DNA of 64,000 nucleotides from Coprococcus_C hominis (GCF_020687505.1 NZ_JAJEQT010000010.1); one strand, 5' to 3'; numbered from the stretch's first letter, positions 50,112 to 60,289 are shown. Notes: generated by a model from the sequence alone, not told the origin. Program-made: numbers and translations.

Positions 50112-51692
50112 ATGAGAAAGAAACAAGTGTTTAATCCTTTTTTACCTTTGAATGAGTATATCCCGGATGGGGAACCACATGTGTTCGGAGACCGGGTGTA
50201 TCTGTATGGTTCCCATGATCATGAGGGGGGATATACATTCTGTATGGATGACTATACTGTGTATTCGGCACCGGTAGATGATCTGACAGATTGGAGAAAA
50301 GAACGAGTGATATATGAGGCAGATCAGGATCCTGCTTACCCGGAGCTTTGTTATATGTATGCACCGGATGTTGTGCAGGGAAATGATGGAAAATATTACC
50401 TGTATTACGCGATGTCCGGCGATTATGGCGTGGGTGGTTATACATGTCCGATCAGCGTGGCTGTATGTGATACGCCAGCGGGAAAATATAAATTTTTAGG
50501 GCATGTGCGCAATAAAGATGGAAGTCCGATGATGCGGTATGTATGCTTTGACCCGGCGGTGCTGAATGATGATGGCGTGATAAGACTCTATTATGGTACA
50601 CAGTATGATTACGAAGAACAGCCAGACTTCCCGGAAAATGATGCCTATGTGAAACAGGAGATGGAGATGTTTGGGCGTACAAGAGAAGAAATCCTGTCAT
50701 ACCCGGACAGCATTATGGGACCTGTGATGCTGGTGCTCGAGGACGATATGCTGACCGTGAAAGAAGAGCCGAAGCATATTATTCCGTATAAGGTGAAAGG
50801 AACATCATTCGAGGCACATCCGTTTTTTGAAGCTTCTTCCATGCGAAAAGTTGGAGATAAATATTATTTTGTCTATTCATCAAAGCAGAATCATGAACTT
50901 TGTTATGCTGTAAGTGACCAGCCGGATGGTGGATTTACGTTTGGAGGAACGATTGTCTCAAATGGCGATGTCGGGCTGGACGGCAGACCATTGGAAGAGA
51001 AACTTAATATGACCGGTACGACACATGGAAGCATTATTGAAATAAATGGTCAGTGGTATGCGTTCTATCACAGACTCACACACAAATCCGACTATAGCAG
51101 ACAGGCGTGTGCAGAGAAGATAAAGATCGAAGCAGATGGAAGTATTCGGCAGGTGGAGGTTACAAGCTGTGGATTAAATGAGGGACCGCTTGTTGCGGAG
51201 GGGAGCTATCCAGCAGTGATTGCCTGCAATCTGACGAATGGAAGTATGCCGCATGGAAATAACAGCATATATAAAGAAGAATTCCCCAATATAACCAATA
51301 GTGGAGAAGAACGTTTCATTGGCGAGATTGATCATGGAACGTTGATAGGGTACAAGTATTTTGAATTTAAGAATGTAACCAGAATCGGAATTGTTGGACG
51401 AATTGAGACAGAAGAAAATAAGGCGCGATTCGATGCACCAGCCCGGCTCGATGCACGGAGCAGACTGATTCATAAACCAGTAGATATGCCGGTGCCTCAA
51501 AATAATTTCTTCGAATTGCGTTTGGAACCAGAAGGATCAGCCTGCGGGAAAATCAACATAACATATGCAGAAGATGAGCATGCATGGGAATGTTTCACCG
51601 GGGACGTCCAGATTCCAGATGGTATACATGCGTTGTATCTGGTTTACCACGGAAAAGATAAATTTCAGATGAAAGAACTGAAATTCTTATAG
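50112..51692 (+). CDS. Glycoside hydrolase family 43 protein
   Basis: A 526-residue cytoplasmic enzyme. The N-terminal five-bladed propeller of GH43 starts NPFLPLNEYIPDGEPHVFGD (catalytic base Asp) and continues with YMYAPDVVQGNDGKYYLYY and the acid region around FEAHPFFEASSMRKVGDKYY. The last about 130 residues form an extra beta domain (carbohydrate-binding-like). It likely removes arabinose or xylose from short plant oligosaccharides. No signal peptide. GAGGACAAG-type purines precede the ATG. The AraC gene is divergent; terminator at 51717-51786. Confidence 0.85.
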   Translation: MRKKQVFNPFLPLNEYIPDGEPHVFGDRVYLYGSHDHEGGYTFCMDDYTVYSAPVDDLTDWRKERVIYEADQDPAYPELCYMYAPDVVQGNDGKYYLYYAMSGDYGVGGYTCPISVAVCDTPAGKYKFLGHVRNKDGSPMMRYVCFDPAVLNDDGVIRLYYGTQYDYEEQPDFPENDAYVKQEMEMFGRTREEILSYPDSIMGPVMLVLEDDMLTVKEEPKHIIPYKVKGTSFEAHPFFEASSMRKVGDKYYFVYSSKQNHELCYAVSDQPDGGFTFGGTIVSNGDVGLDGRPLEEKLNMTGTTHGSIIEINGQWYAFYHRLTHKSDYSRQACAEKIKIEADGSIRQVEVTSCGLNEGPLVAEGSYPAVIACNLTNGSMPHGNNSIYKEEFPNITNSGEERFIGEIDHGTLIGYKYFEFKNVTRIGIVGRIETEENKARFDAPARLDARSRLIHKPVDMPVPQNNFFELRLEPEGSACGKINITYAEDEHAWECFTGDVQIPDGIHALYLVYHGKDKFQMKELKFL

Positions 51693-51716
51693 ATTGCAAT
51701 TGAACAGATAAAAAGA

Positions 51717-51786
51717 AAGCTATGTGTATATGTCTGCGCGACCGCTGATAGTCAGACAATGGAAAACAGAAAATACACATAGCTTT
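51717..51786 (+). terminator. Terminator after GH43
   Basis: AAGCTATGTGTAT pairs with ATACACATAGCTT around a long loop, followed by TTTTATG. Confidence 0.65.
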
Positions 51787-51825
51787 TTATGTACTCTTTT
51801 TAGATATGAATGATGTAAATATAAA

Positions 51826-52026
51826 TTATACGGTTGGCAAGGTTGCAAATGACTTTGCAAGTTCGGTACAGAAGATATGGGACAGCTCGTCCAGTGTCAC
51901 AGGCTGTAACGTAGCCGGATTCAGAATTGGTGCAGGCTTTTTCTTCATGTCCGCACGCACATTGTACCACTGGGTTGGCATCTCGTTTTCTTCAAGATAG
52001 ATCTTGTATGGGATTTCTTTTGCCAT
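51826..52026 (-). pseudogene. N-terminal fragment of a TrpB2-like tryptophan synthase beta chain
   Basis: A 66-residue frame with AAGGAG before its ATG. It reads IPYKIYLEENEMPTQWYNVR and MKKKPAPILNPATLQPVT, the characteristic N terminus of TrpB2-type (TrpB-like PLP) enzymes, then stops after ILNP...CTELAKSFATLPTV. The normal protein has about 450 residues, so only about 13% is left and the PLP site is gone. It still has its own ribosome binding site and may be translated. Confidence 0.75.
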
Positions 52027-52171
52027 GTTTGTTCTCCTTTTCTTTTTTTGTATTTTCTTTGTTGTAAATAAGCTCTAAAACAAAATATAATTTGTTTTAC
52101 ATTATTTTTATGTGTTTTACAATATTCTCAAGTAAAAACAACAAAAGAAGTGTGAAACTACAGTGAAAATA

Positions 52172-52201
52172 ATGACAGTACGAATAGAAATGTGCTATAA
52201 T
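52172..52201 (+). promoter_or_regulatory. Promoter of the lipoprotein/glmU-like/pth/mfd cluster
   Basis: ATGACA (52172-52177) and an extended -10 TGTGCTATAAT ending at 52201 are separated by 18 bp, about 37 bp before the TTG start. Confidence 0.65.
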
Positions 52202-52237
52202 TACACTAATTATGCAATAGAACTTGAGGTGTGAACA

Positions 52238-53152
52238 TTGAGCATAAAGAAAAGAGCCTTCTATTTCTTCTGCGCGTGCTGCCTGCTTTTCAGTCTGGTG
52301 GGATGCGGAAAGAAAGAGGATACAACACTGGCGGATGGAATGTTCCTGATGTTGTCATCGACAGTCAAAGGCGAGGCAGTTGAAACATACGAGATGTATA
52401 CGCTGCATGCGGAGATCAGTGACAATGGAAATGTCCGCATTTATGCGGATGACTTTAATCGTTGGGTGTCGAGTGATCCATGCCCGGAGGAGACGGTTCA
52501 GTTATCGGCAGATACAATTCAGCAGATCAAGGATATCATAGATGAGATTGACCTGTATCATATGCGAAGAAATATCGGAAGCCGGGATTTGAAGGACGGA
52601 GAATACAAGGAACTGACGTTGTATATGGCGTCGGGCGAGCATGTATCTGGAGGTTTGAATCCATCAAACCGGGAATTCCTGAAGCTATATGATTATGTGG
52701 AAGATCAGATTCGGGAGGTGGAATACCGATATCGGACGAAAATCGCCGAGATGCAGAAGAAAGCCATCTCTATGGAACAAAATAAGAATGTGTATATTAC
52801 GGATTCACAGGAAGAGACAATCGTTGCACAGGACGAGATCAATGATGTTTATGTGACCTGTGGAGCGCAGCATACAAGGTATGAGGAAACGGCTACCGCA
52901 GATGCAGAAGAACCAGTCAATTATTATGTAACATTTCTGCTTGCGGATGCAGGGGCGGAAGCGTTGCGGGCGGATACAAAGAGCTGCAACGAGGACAATG
53001 CCATGTATTACAAGGTGTATCAGGACAATGCATATGCATTTACGTTCTGTGTACAGGAGCCTGTCATGACAACTGAGATTTATGTATACGAGACAATGGA
53101 TGCAGAAGAAGCAGTTGCGAAAGCAAAGGAACTACGGGATAGTTTGTATTAA
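52238..53152 (+). CDS. Lipoprotein of unknown function
   Basis: A 304-residue predicted lipoprotein. The signal peptide ends with lipobox LVGC at Cys23. The mature part is acidic with repeated alpha/beta segments (ADTIQQIKDIIDEIDLYHMR) and a C-terminal about 100-residue domain that resembles other Lachnospiraceae lipoproteins; no catalytic motif. Translation starts at TTG 52238, with GAGGTG at the right distance. It is first in a cluster with the GlmU-like, pth, mfd and foldase genes, so it could belong to envelope maintenance. Confidence 0.7.
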   Translation: MSIKKRAFYFFCACCLLFSLVGCGKKEDTTLADGMFLMLSSTVKGEAVETYEMYTLHAEISDNGNVRIYADDFNRWVSSDPCPEETVQLSADTIQQIKDIIDEIDLYHMRRNIGSRDLKDGEYKELTLYMASGEHVSGGLNPSNREFLKLYDYVEDQIREVEYRYRTKIAEMQKKAISMEQNKNVYITDSQEETIVAQDEINDVYVTCGAQHTRYEETATADAEEPVNYYVTFLLADAGAEALRADTKSCNEDNAMYYKVYQDNAYAFTFCVQEPVMTTEIYVYETMDAEEAVAKAKELRDSLY

Positions 53153-53176
53153 ATATAGAAAAAGGTTGGAAGAAAG

Positions 53177-53917
53177 ATGAACAAATTAAAAGCAGTAATT
53201 TTGGCAGCAGGAAAAGGAACACGAATGAATTCTGATTTACCGAAAGTCATTCATAAGTGCTTAGGCAGACCGATGGTGCATTATGTGATTCGGGCGTGCA
53301 AGGATGCAGGAGCCGGTGAGGTATGCGTGATTGTCGGCTATAAGGGCAGAGAGGTCAAGGATGCGATCTATGATGTCGTAGATTATGTAGAACAGAAAGA
53401 ACAGCTTGGAACTGGACATGCTGTCAAATGCGCCAAGGATTTTATTGGTACAGAGGGCGATACACTGGTGCTCTGTGGAGACACGCCGTTGATTACTGGA
53501 AAGACATTGACAGAACTTGTCGAGAAACATCGCAAGGAAGCAAATGGCGTGACAGTATTGTCTGCAATTCTGGATGATGCAACCGGGTACGGACGTATCA
53601 TCCGTGATGCAGCAGGCAATTTCGAGAAGATTGTCGAGCACAAGGATGCAACCGAAGAGGAGCGGGCATGCAAGGAAGTAAATTCCGGTATGTATATCTT
53701 TAATTCCGAGGCACTTTCTGCAAGTCTGGATCTGCTGAGCAATGATAACGCCGCTGGAGAATATTACCTGACGGATACGATTGCACTGATCAAAAAGATC
53801 GGTCTCAAAGTATCGGCACTTCCGCTTACCGGAGATGCCTGCGACGAGATTCGCGGTGTGAATACGATCGATCAGCTCGAAGAAGCAGAACAGATCATGT
53901 GTCACCGTGAGGACTAG
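53177..53917 (+). CDS. GlmU-like uridylyltransferase, single domain
   Basis: A 246-residue nucleotidyltransferase matching the N-terminal half of GlmU: ILAAGKGTRMNSDLPKVIH (NTP loop), EQLGTGHAVKCA, LVLCGDTPLI (metal Asp), VEHKDATEEE and EVNSGMYIFN. The left-handed beta-helix acetyltransferase half of bifunctional GlmU is absent. It may make UDP-GlcNAc with an acetyltransferase encoded elsewhere, or be a paralogue for another sugar phosphate. GGTTGGAAG precedes the ATG. pth follows after 10 bp, the usual glmU-pth order in Firmicutes. Confidence 0.8.
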   Translation: MNKLKAVILAAGKGTRMNSDLPKVIHKCLGRPMVHYVIRACKDAGAGEVCVIVGYKGREVKDAIYDVVDYVEQKEQLGTGHAVKCAKDFIGTEGDTLVLCGDTPLITGKTLTELVEKHRKEANGVTVLSAILDDATGYGRIIRDAAGNFEKIVEHKDATEEERACKEVNSGMYIFNSEALSASLDLLSNDNAAGEYYLTDTIALIKKIGLKVSALPLTGDACDEIRGVNTIDQLEEAEQIMCHRED

Positions 53918-53927
53918 GAGGCAGACG

Positions 53928-54485
53928 ATGAAAATAATCGTAGGACTGGGAAATCCGACGAAGGAATATGCCGGAACAAGGCATAATGTCGGGTTCTCCG
54001 TGATATATAATATCAGTGATGTATATAATATTCCGGTCGAGACGAAGAAGCATAAGGCGCTGATCGGAAAGGGTATCATTGAGGGTGAGAAGGTCATTCT
54101 TGCCATGCCACAGACATATATGAATCTGAGTGGCGAGAGTGTGCGGGAACTGATGGACTATTATAAATGTGATCTGTCAGATCTGATCGTCATCTATGAT
54201 GATATCAGTCTGGATGTCGGAAAGCTACGCATCCGTGCGAAGGGCAGTGCCGGTGGACACAATGGCATCAAGAATATCATTGCGCAGCTTGGCACACAGG
54301 AGTTTACACGAATCAAGATCGGTGTCGGAGAAAAGCCGGCGAAGATGGATTTGGCGGATTATGTGCTGGGGCGGTTCTCGAAAGAGGAACAGCCGATTAT
54401 TCGGGAGAGCGCTGACCGGGCGAGGGAAGCGGTCTGTGAGATGATCACACACGATGTGGCTTCCGCCATGAACAAGTTTAATTAG
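53928..54485 (+). CDS. pth: Peptidyl-tRNA hydrolase
   Basis: A 185-residue enzyme that releases peptides from stalled peptidyl-tRNA. Conserved features: VGLGNPTKEYAGTRHNVGF with the catalytic His, MPQTYMNLSGESV, VIYDDISLDVGKLRIRAKGS and GGHNGIKNIIAQLGT. AGGAGG precedes the ATG at 53928; a slightly longer in-frame reading would start inside the GlmU-like gene and is rejected. It sits in the glmU-pth-mfd order typical of Firmicutes. Confidence 0.95.
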   Translation: MKIIVGLGNPTKEYAGTRHNVGFSVIYNISDVYNIPVETKKHKALIGKGIIEGEKVILAMPQTYMNLSGESVRELMDYYKCDLSDLIVIYDDISLDVGKLRIRAKGSAGGHNGIKNIIAQLGTQEFTRIKIGVGEKPAKMDLADYVLGRFSKEEQPIIRESADRAREAVCEMITHDVASAMNKFN

Positions 54486-54516
54486 GGTAAGAAATAATAG
54501 AAAAGAGGATCAGAAA

Positions 54517-57500
54517 ATGAAGGCATTGACACTTGCATTTCAGGATGATCCAAGGTTTGCAGAGTTAAAAAAACACCGGGATGAATCAGGCGGTATCCAC
54601 CATGTATGGGGGATGGATCGCCGGATCACCCCACTTTTGATGGAGGCACTGTCAGACACGAAACGGTTTCGTCTGATCGTGACCTATGAGGAGCGACGCG
54701 CGCGGGAGATCGTCGAGGACTATCGGTTTTACAGCCGCCAGACCTTTTATTATCCAGCGAAGGACGCTCTCTTTTATTCCGCAGATATTCACAGTAACAA
54801 TACCGTGCAGGAGCGTCTGGAGATTTTTAAGAAGATCGCAGAAGGGCGACCATGTACCGTTGTTACGACCATCGAGGGATTGATGGACAAAATACCATCC
54901 ATCTCGCATATCATAGAAAATATATTGACGATCAAGGTCGGAGATACCTTGCAGCTCGATACATTTTCACGGAAGCTCACAACACTTGGATATGAAAAAA
55001 CTTCAATCGTAGAGACACCGGGGCAGTTTTCGGTCAGAGGAGGAATCATCGACATCTTCTCCCTGACGGAAGAGTGCCCTTATCGTGTTGAGTTGTGGGG
55101 AGATGATATCGACAGTATCCGGAGCTTTGACGTGGAAAGCCAGCGTTCGATGGAACGTGTCGAGGAGTTTGTCATCTATCCATCTACGGAGATGGTGCTC
55201 GACGATGTGCGGATCAGCAAGGGGATTGCCAAGCTGGAGAAGGAGCATAAGGCACAGGCGAAGCTTTTGAAGGAACAGTTCCACACGGAGCAATACGCAC
55301 GGCTGAATAAGATGGTGGAGTCGGTATTAGAGGAGTTAAAGGAGTTTAATTCCACGATGGGATTAGACAGTATGGTGGAATATTTCTACGACGACACGGT
55401 GTCGTTTTTGGATTATTTCCCAACAGATACGGATATCTTCATTGACGATCCAGAGCGTGTGAACCAGCGTGCCGGTGCGTATGCGATGCAGTTTGGCATG
55501 TCGATGGAAGGGCGTCTGGAGGGCGGTTATGTTCTGCCGACACAGGCAAATGTGCTCTATGATGCCAAGACTGTTGTGGCAAGATTAGTGAACCGTACAC
55601 CAGTGTTGCTTTCAGAACTGTATAAGAAGCAGCCAGCTTGGAAAGAACAGTATGCATTTCAGATCGATGCAAAGGGGCTTGTCAGCTACAACAACAGCTT
55701 CGAGGATCTGATGAAGGATATCGAAAAATATAAGAAGAAGGACTATCGGATTCTGATCCTGTCGCCATCCGCGACACGAGGAAAACGTATCGCCAAGAAC
55801 TTACAGGATAACGATGTCATGGCGTACTTTACTGAGAACCGGGAACAGCCGCTCAAACCGGGCGAGGTGCGCATCAGTGTCGGACGAATGGAGACGGGGT
55901 TTGAGATTCCGGAGTGCCATCTGCTTGTGATCGCAGAGGGCGATATATTTACTTCGAAGGAACTGAAAAAACGGAAGAAGCTGCCGAAATATGCTGGCGA
56001 GAAGATTGCCGGATTTTCGGATATTTCCGTTGGCGATTATGTCGTACATCAAAATCATGGTGTCGGAATCTACCGTGGTATCGACAAGGTGGAAACCGAT
56101 GGACGCATGAAAGACTATATCAGTATCGAGTATGCAAAGGGCAGTAAATTGTTCGTGCCTGTCGAGCAGCTCGACCGCATCGGTAAGCTCTCCGGCAAGG
56201 ATGGCGCGCGTGTCAAGCTGAACAAGCTTGGCGGTCCAGAGTGGGAAAAGGTGCGTACACGTGTCAAGGGACATGTGGAGGATATCGCAAAGGAACTGAT
56301 CGAGCTGTATGCGATTCGTTCGAGTACGCAGGGCTACAAATATTCGGAGGATACCGTATGGCAGCGGGAGTTTGAAGAGATGTTCCCATATGAGGAGACA
56401 TTGGATCAGCAGAAAGCCATTGACGATACCAAACACGACATGGAAAGTGGCAAGATCATGGATCGTCTTGTCTGTGGGGATGTAGGATTTGGAAAGACAG
56501 AGGTTGCAATCCGCGCTGCGTTTAAGGCAGTGCAGGATAACCGGCAGGTAGCATATCTGGTACCGACGACGATTCTTGCCGAGCAGCATTACAATACATT
56601 CTGTGAGCGTATGAAGAACTATCCGGTCAATATCCGCATGCTGTCCCGGTTTTGTACACCGAAGGAAGTAAAAGAGACGTTGGAGCAGATGAAGTCTGGT
56701 ATGGTCGATATCGTGATTGGTACACACCGGCTGCTTTCCAAGGATATTGTATTTAAAAATCTGGGACTTTTGATCATTGACGAGGAACAGCGGTTCGGCG
56801 TCAAGCACAAGGAACAGATCAAGCAGATGAAGAAAAATGTGGATGTGTTAACTCTCACGGCGACACCAATTCCACGAACCCTGCATATGAGTCTGGTTGG
56901 ACTGCGCGACATCAGTCTGCTGGAAGAGCCGCCAGTCGACCGGCTGCCGATCCAGACGTATATTATGGAGTACGATCTGGAGTTTGTAAAAGAGGCAATC
57001 AACCGGGAGCTTGCGCGAAACGGACAGGTATATTATGTGTATAACCGGGTAGAGACGATCGCGGACATCACGGGACAACTCCGTCAGGTGCTGCCAGATG
57101 CAACGATTGAATTTGCACATGGCAAGATGCCGGAGCGGGAGCTTGAAGCGATGATGCGCCGTTTTATCAAGGGTGAGATTGATGTGCTAGTATCGACGAC
57201 GATCATTGAGACGGGACTGGATATCCCAAATGTCAATACGATCATTATACATGATGCAGACCGGTTCGGTCTGTCACAGCTCTATCAGCTGCGGGGACGT
57301 GTTGGACGTTCCAACCGGAGTGCCTACGCATTCCTGCTCTATAAGCGCGATAAGATGATAAAAGAAGTCGCAGAGAAGCGGCTGAAAGCAATCCGGGAGT
57401 TTACAGATCTTGGCTCCGGGTATAAGATAGCAATGAAGGATCTGGAGATTCGTGGAGCCGGAAATCTGCTTGGACAGGAGCAGTCGGGAAATATTGAGGC

Positions 57501-58053
57501 AGTCGGTTATGATCTGTATTGCCAGATGTTGAACGATGCGATCCGGCGTCTGTCTGGTGAGACGGTGCGTGAGGAGTTCGTGACAAACGTAGAACTTCCG
57601 CTCAATGCCTATATTCCAGACAGCTATGTGAAGAATGAATATGTGAAGCTGGATTTGTATAAGAGAATCTCAAAATGTGCGAACCGCGAGGATAATGATG
57701 CCATCTTAGAGGAGGTGCGTGACCGGTTTGGAGAGCCGCCAAAGCCGTTCTTCCGCTTGCTTGATGTGGCGTATCTGAAAGCAATTGCACATGAGGTTTA
57801 TATTACGGATATCAAATATGTAGGCGACGAGGTGCGATTTTACATGCTGCCGCAGGCACCTGTGCAGGCGGAACGGGTCAATCCGTTATTGAAGCGGTAT
57901 AAGAACACATTGCGGCTTACCGCGGGCAAGCAGACATATTTCCGTATCCGTATGTCGAAGCTGATCGAGGAAGAGATGGTATCTTCCTGTGAGAAGGTAA
58001 TTGAGGATATCCGCACATTGTATAATACGGAGGATGTGAACCATGAAGCATAA
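54517..58053 (+). CDS. mfd: Transcription-repair coupling factor
   Basis: A 1178-residue Mfd that removes RNA polymerase stalled at lesions and recruits UvrA. It has the N-terminal UvrB-like part (RPLxxYP-like YYPAKDALFYSADIHSNN), the RNA polymerase-interacting domain near residue 500-560 (ISVGDYVVHQNHGVGIYRGI) and the RecG-like translocase with GDVGFGKTEVAIRAAFK (Walker A), DEEQRFG (motif II), TATPIPRTLHMS and RGRVGRSNR (motif VI). The C-terminal D7 domain follows. The foldase gene overlaps its end by 11 bp. Confidence 0.95.
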   Translation: MKALTLAFQDDPRFAELKKHRDESGGIHHVWGMDRRITPLLMEALSDTKRFRLIVTYEERRAREIVEDYRFYSRQTFYYPAKDALFYSADIHSNNTVQERLEIFKKIAEGRPCTVVTTIEGLMDKIPSISHIIENILTIKVGDTLQLDTFSRKLTTLGYEKTSIVETPGQFSVRGGIIDIFSLTEECPYRVELWGDDIDSIRSFDVESQRSMERVEEFVIYPSTEMVLDDVRISKGIAKLEKEHKAQAKLLKEQFHTEQYARLNKMVESVLEELKEFNSTMGLDSMVEYFYDDTVSFLDYFPTDTDIFIDDPERVNQRAGAYAMQFGMSMEGRLEGGYVLPTQANVLYDAKTVVARLVNRTPVLLSELYKKQPAWKEQYAFQIDAKGLVSYNNSFEDLMKDIEKYKKKDYRILILSPSATRGKRIAKNLQDNDVMAYFTENREQPLKPGEVRISVGRMETGFEIPECHLLVIAEGDIFTSKELKKRKKLPKYAGEKIAGFSDISVGDYVVHQNHGVGIYRGIDKVETDGRMKDYISIEYAKGSKLFVPVEQLDRIGKLSGKDGARVKLNKLGGPEWEKVRTRVKGHVEDIAKELIELYAIRSSTQGYKYSEDTVWQREFEEMFPYEETLDQQKAIDDTKHDMESGKIMDRLVCGDVGFGKTEVAIRAAFKAVQDNRQVAYLVPTTILAEQHYNTFCERMKNYPVNIRMLSRFCTPKEVKETLEQMKSGMVDIVIGTHRLLSKDIVFKNLGLLIIDEEQRFGVKHKEQIKQMKKNVDVLTLTATPIPRTLHMSLVGLRDISLLEEPPVDRLPIQTYIMEYDLEFVKEAINRELARNGQVYYVYNRVETIADITGQLRQVLPDATIEFAHGKMPERELEAMMRRFIKGEIDVLVSTTIIETGLDIPNVNTIIIHDADRFGLSQLYQLRGRVGRSNRSAYAFLLYKRDKMIKEVAEKRLKAIREFTDLGSGYKIAMKDLEIRGAGNLLGQEQSGNIEAVGYDLYCQMLNDAIRRLSGETVREEFVTNVELPLNAYIPDSYVKNEYVKLDLYKRISKCANREDNDAILEEVRDRFGEPPKPFFRLLDVAYLKAIAHEVYITDIKYVGDEVRFYMLPQAPVQAERVNPLLKRYKNTLRLTAGKQTYFRIRMSKLIEEEMVSSCEKVIEDIRTLYNTEDVNHEA

Positions 58054-59119
58054 TAGACGTTGTCGAAAACTAATTGCAATATTGTTGTGTATCTGCCTGA
58101 TGGTACCGATGATTTCCGGCTGTGGAGAGAAAAAGGAAGAAGAAACAAAGCAGACAAGCAGCGGAACACTGGTGTTTCAGTATGGAAATAATCTGGTAAC
58201 AAAAGGCGAGGTATATATCTATATAGAAACCGTGCGGGAGCGGTACGAAATGCAGTACGGCAGTGATGTCTGGCAGACGGTGCTTCCGGATGGTGGTGCG
58301 GGAACTTCTATGGAGAACCTGACACGGGAGGAAGTTGTAAATGAAATTGTCCGCGTCAAGACGTTGTGTGCGCATGCAGAGGAGCTTGGAATCACACTGG
58401 GCGATGACGAGTTGGCAGAGCTAAATCAGAAGGCAGATGATTTCTGCGAGGGACTGACAGATGAACAGTTACAGAACATGGAGATCACGAAGGAAAAGGC
58501 CGAGAAAGTGATGCAGGAAAATGCAATCGCGTCGAAAGTGGAGGCAAAGATCTTAGATGACCGGAAGATTGAGATCTCCGATGAAGAAGCGCGGATGACG
58601 ACTTTCTATGATATGTATTTTGCATGTTATAGTATGGATGAAAATGGCGTGATAACCCCATACACGGATGATCAGAAGAAACAGCAATATGAAAATGCGC
58701 TACAGGCGTGCAGCACACTTGCGACGGCAGACTTGAAGGACAACACAGGTGCAGCAATTGAGAAGCTGGCAGAGTACTACCAGCTGGATCAGGCGCAGAC
58801 GCAGACGATGAGTCCATCGCAGATTCTGGAGACATACGGACAGGATGTGTATGATCTGCTCTACAGCATGGAGAATGGACAGTACAGCACGGTTGTGGAG
58901 ACTCAGTATGGTTATCATGTATTCCAGATGATTGCTCTGACTGATCAGACGAAGACGAATGAGCAGAAGATCGTGCTTTACAATCAGCAGGTACAGGAAG
59001 CTTTATCGGATACGCTTACGAAGTGGCAGGCACAGATCGATCCGATCTTCAAGTACCCGGACAGCGTAGATATGGACGTGTATGATACGATCGTAAATGA
59101 TACAGTTGGGACAAATTAA
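58043..59119 (+). CDS. PrsA-like lipoprotein foldase (peptidylprolyl isomerase)
   Basis: A 358-residue lipoprotein with lipobox ISGC at Cys27. A SurA_N-like helical region (residues 40-180) precedes a parvulin-type domain whose end is clear (GQYSTVVETQYGYHVFQMIA). It helps fold exported proteins at the outer face of the membrane. GAGGATGTG lies before the ATG, inside the end of mfd. The mfd-prsA order is common in Clostridia. Confidence 0.85.
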   Translation: MKHNRRCRKLIAILLCICLMVPMISGCGEKKEEETKQTSSGTLVFQYGNNLVTKGEVYIYIETVRERYEMQYGSDVWQTVLPDGGAGTSMENLTREEVVNEIVRVKTLCAHAEELGITLGDDELAELNQKADDFCEGLTDEQLQNMEITKEKAEKVMQENAIASKVEAKILDDRKIEISDEEARMTTFYDMYFACYSMDENGVITPYTDDQKKQQYENALQACSTLATADLKDNTGAAIEKLAEYYQLDQAQTQTMSPSQILETYGQDVYDLLYSMENGQYSTVVETQYGYHVFQMIALTDQTKTNEQKIVLYNQQVQEALSDTLTKWQAQIDPIFKYPDSVDMDVYDTIVNDTVGTN

Positions 59120-60289
59120 ATGAAGAAAAAAATTTTTTATTGTACCATAATGTATATTGTTACATATATTTTGATCGTTGGTATTTCTGTGCAGGATTAT
59201 AACATATTTTCCACAGTTGTAAGGAATCAAACAACGGAAACTGTACGCTATACAATTATTCCGTGGCTGTGGGTGCCAAGGCTGATCAACTGGATGCCTG
59301 TGTTGCTTGCGTGTTGTATGGTTTATACAATGATTAAAAATGTAGTTGTTTCAGAGAGTTTTTTGTTTGCAGGAGTCAGCATATGTAAGATGTTAATTCG
59401 GTTGTTCCCACAGGCAGATAAAACGACTATTATAATATACCTGCATATTTCATCAGTTGTGATATACCTGATATTGACAGGTAAGATAGAACAACGGGTA
59501 AGTGCATGGCGTTGTGTCAGGGATGCATTTGCAAAAAAGACAGTGCGCAGAGCTGTAATAATTTTTGCAATATGTGGGATCGTATGTAATCTTGCATATA
59601 TATTTGCACCAAAGAAGACGTTTTATGCATATATTCCAGAGGAAACGAGGACGACGGTTGTATGTGAGGATTTGTCTAGTTACTATCCGTATGCAGATTT
59701 AACGATAGAGCATGAATATGTAATCAGCGGATTGGCATGGAATCATAAGGATTTTCAAGGTTGCGTGGTGAAAGCAGAAAAGCCGGGAACAGATGTAATC
59801 CGTATAAAACAGAGTGGGGATTTGAAAGGAAATGTAGAAGTAGAATATCCAGTGACGGTTGATGAAAAACTAAGATTCCATATCAAACCGAGTGTATCAT
59901 ATTTGTATCATCGGTACTGTGCCAATGTGAATTTTTGTATTGGTATGATATTGTTGCTTGTGGCTGTCTGGAACAGTGGGGATACCTTAACAGAAACTAA
60001 GCGACGTGTGAAAATGGCATGCATTCTGTTGACGTTGATAATTTATGGTATGTGTATAGGTGTAGAAGCGGTACAAATAGGTGTTAAATATGTTGCTCTA
60101 TTTATATTGTTTAGTATATATGTTTTGTTAGATTGTTTTGGAGTGAGAAGCAAAAAAACAAATGGAATATTGGGTGTGGTTTTGATATGCTTATTTTTGT
60201 ATAGCAGTTATTATGTGGAATTGTTGTTATGGTTATGGTTTGCCTGGCAGGTGTTTTCATATAAAAATAGTCAATCGAGTAGGTGTTAA
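59120..60289 (+). CDS. Polytopic membrane protein of unknown function
   Basis: A 389-residue protein with about 9-10 membrane segments: four in the first 125 residues, one near 145-165, then an outer domain of about 110 residues (YYPYADLTIEHEYVISGLAW, VEVEYPVTVDEK) and four more near the C terminus. The outer domain looks beta-rich, like an Ig-type fold. A/T-rich codons differ from the mfd gene before it. It starts directly after the foldase stop (59119) with little ribosome binding signal, which suggests coupled translation. Not recognised. Confidence 0.6.
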   Translation: MKKKIFYCTIMYIVTYILIVGISVQDYNIFSTVVRNQTTETVRYTIIPWLWVPRLINWMPVLLACCMVYTMIKNVVVSESFLFAGVSICKMLIRLFPQADKTTIIIYLHISSVVIYLILTGKIEQRVSAWRCVRDAFAKKTVRRAVIIFAICGIVCNLAYIFAPKKTFYAYIPEETRTTVVCEDLSSYYPYADLTIEHEYVISGLAWNHKDFQGCVVKAEKPGTDVIRIKQSGDLKGNVEVEYPVTVDEKLRFHIKPSVSYLYHRYCANVNFCIGMILLLVAVWNSGDTLTETKRRVKMACILLTLIIYGMCIGVEAVQIGVKYVALFILFSIYVLLDCFGVRSKKTNGILGVVLICLFLYSSYYVELLLWLWFAWQVFSYKNSQSSRC

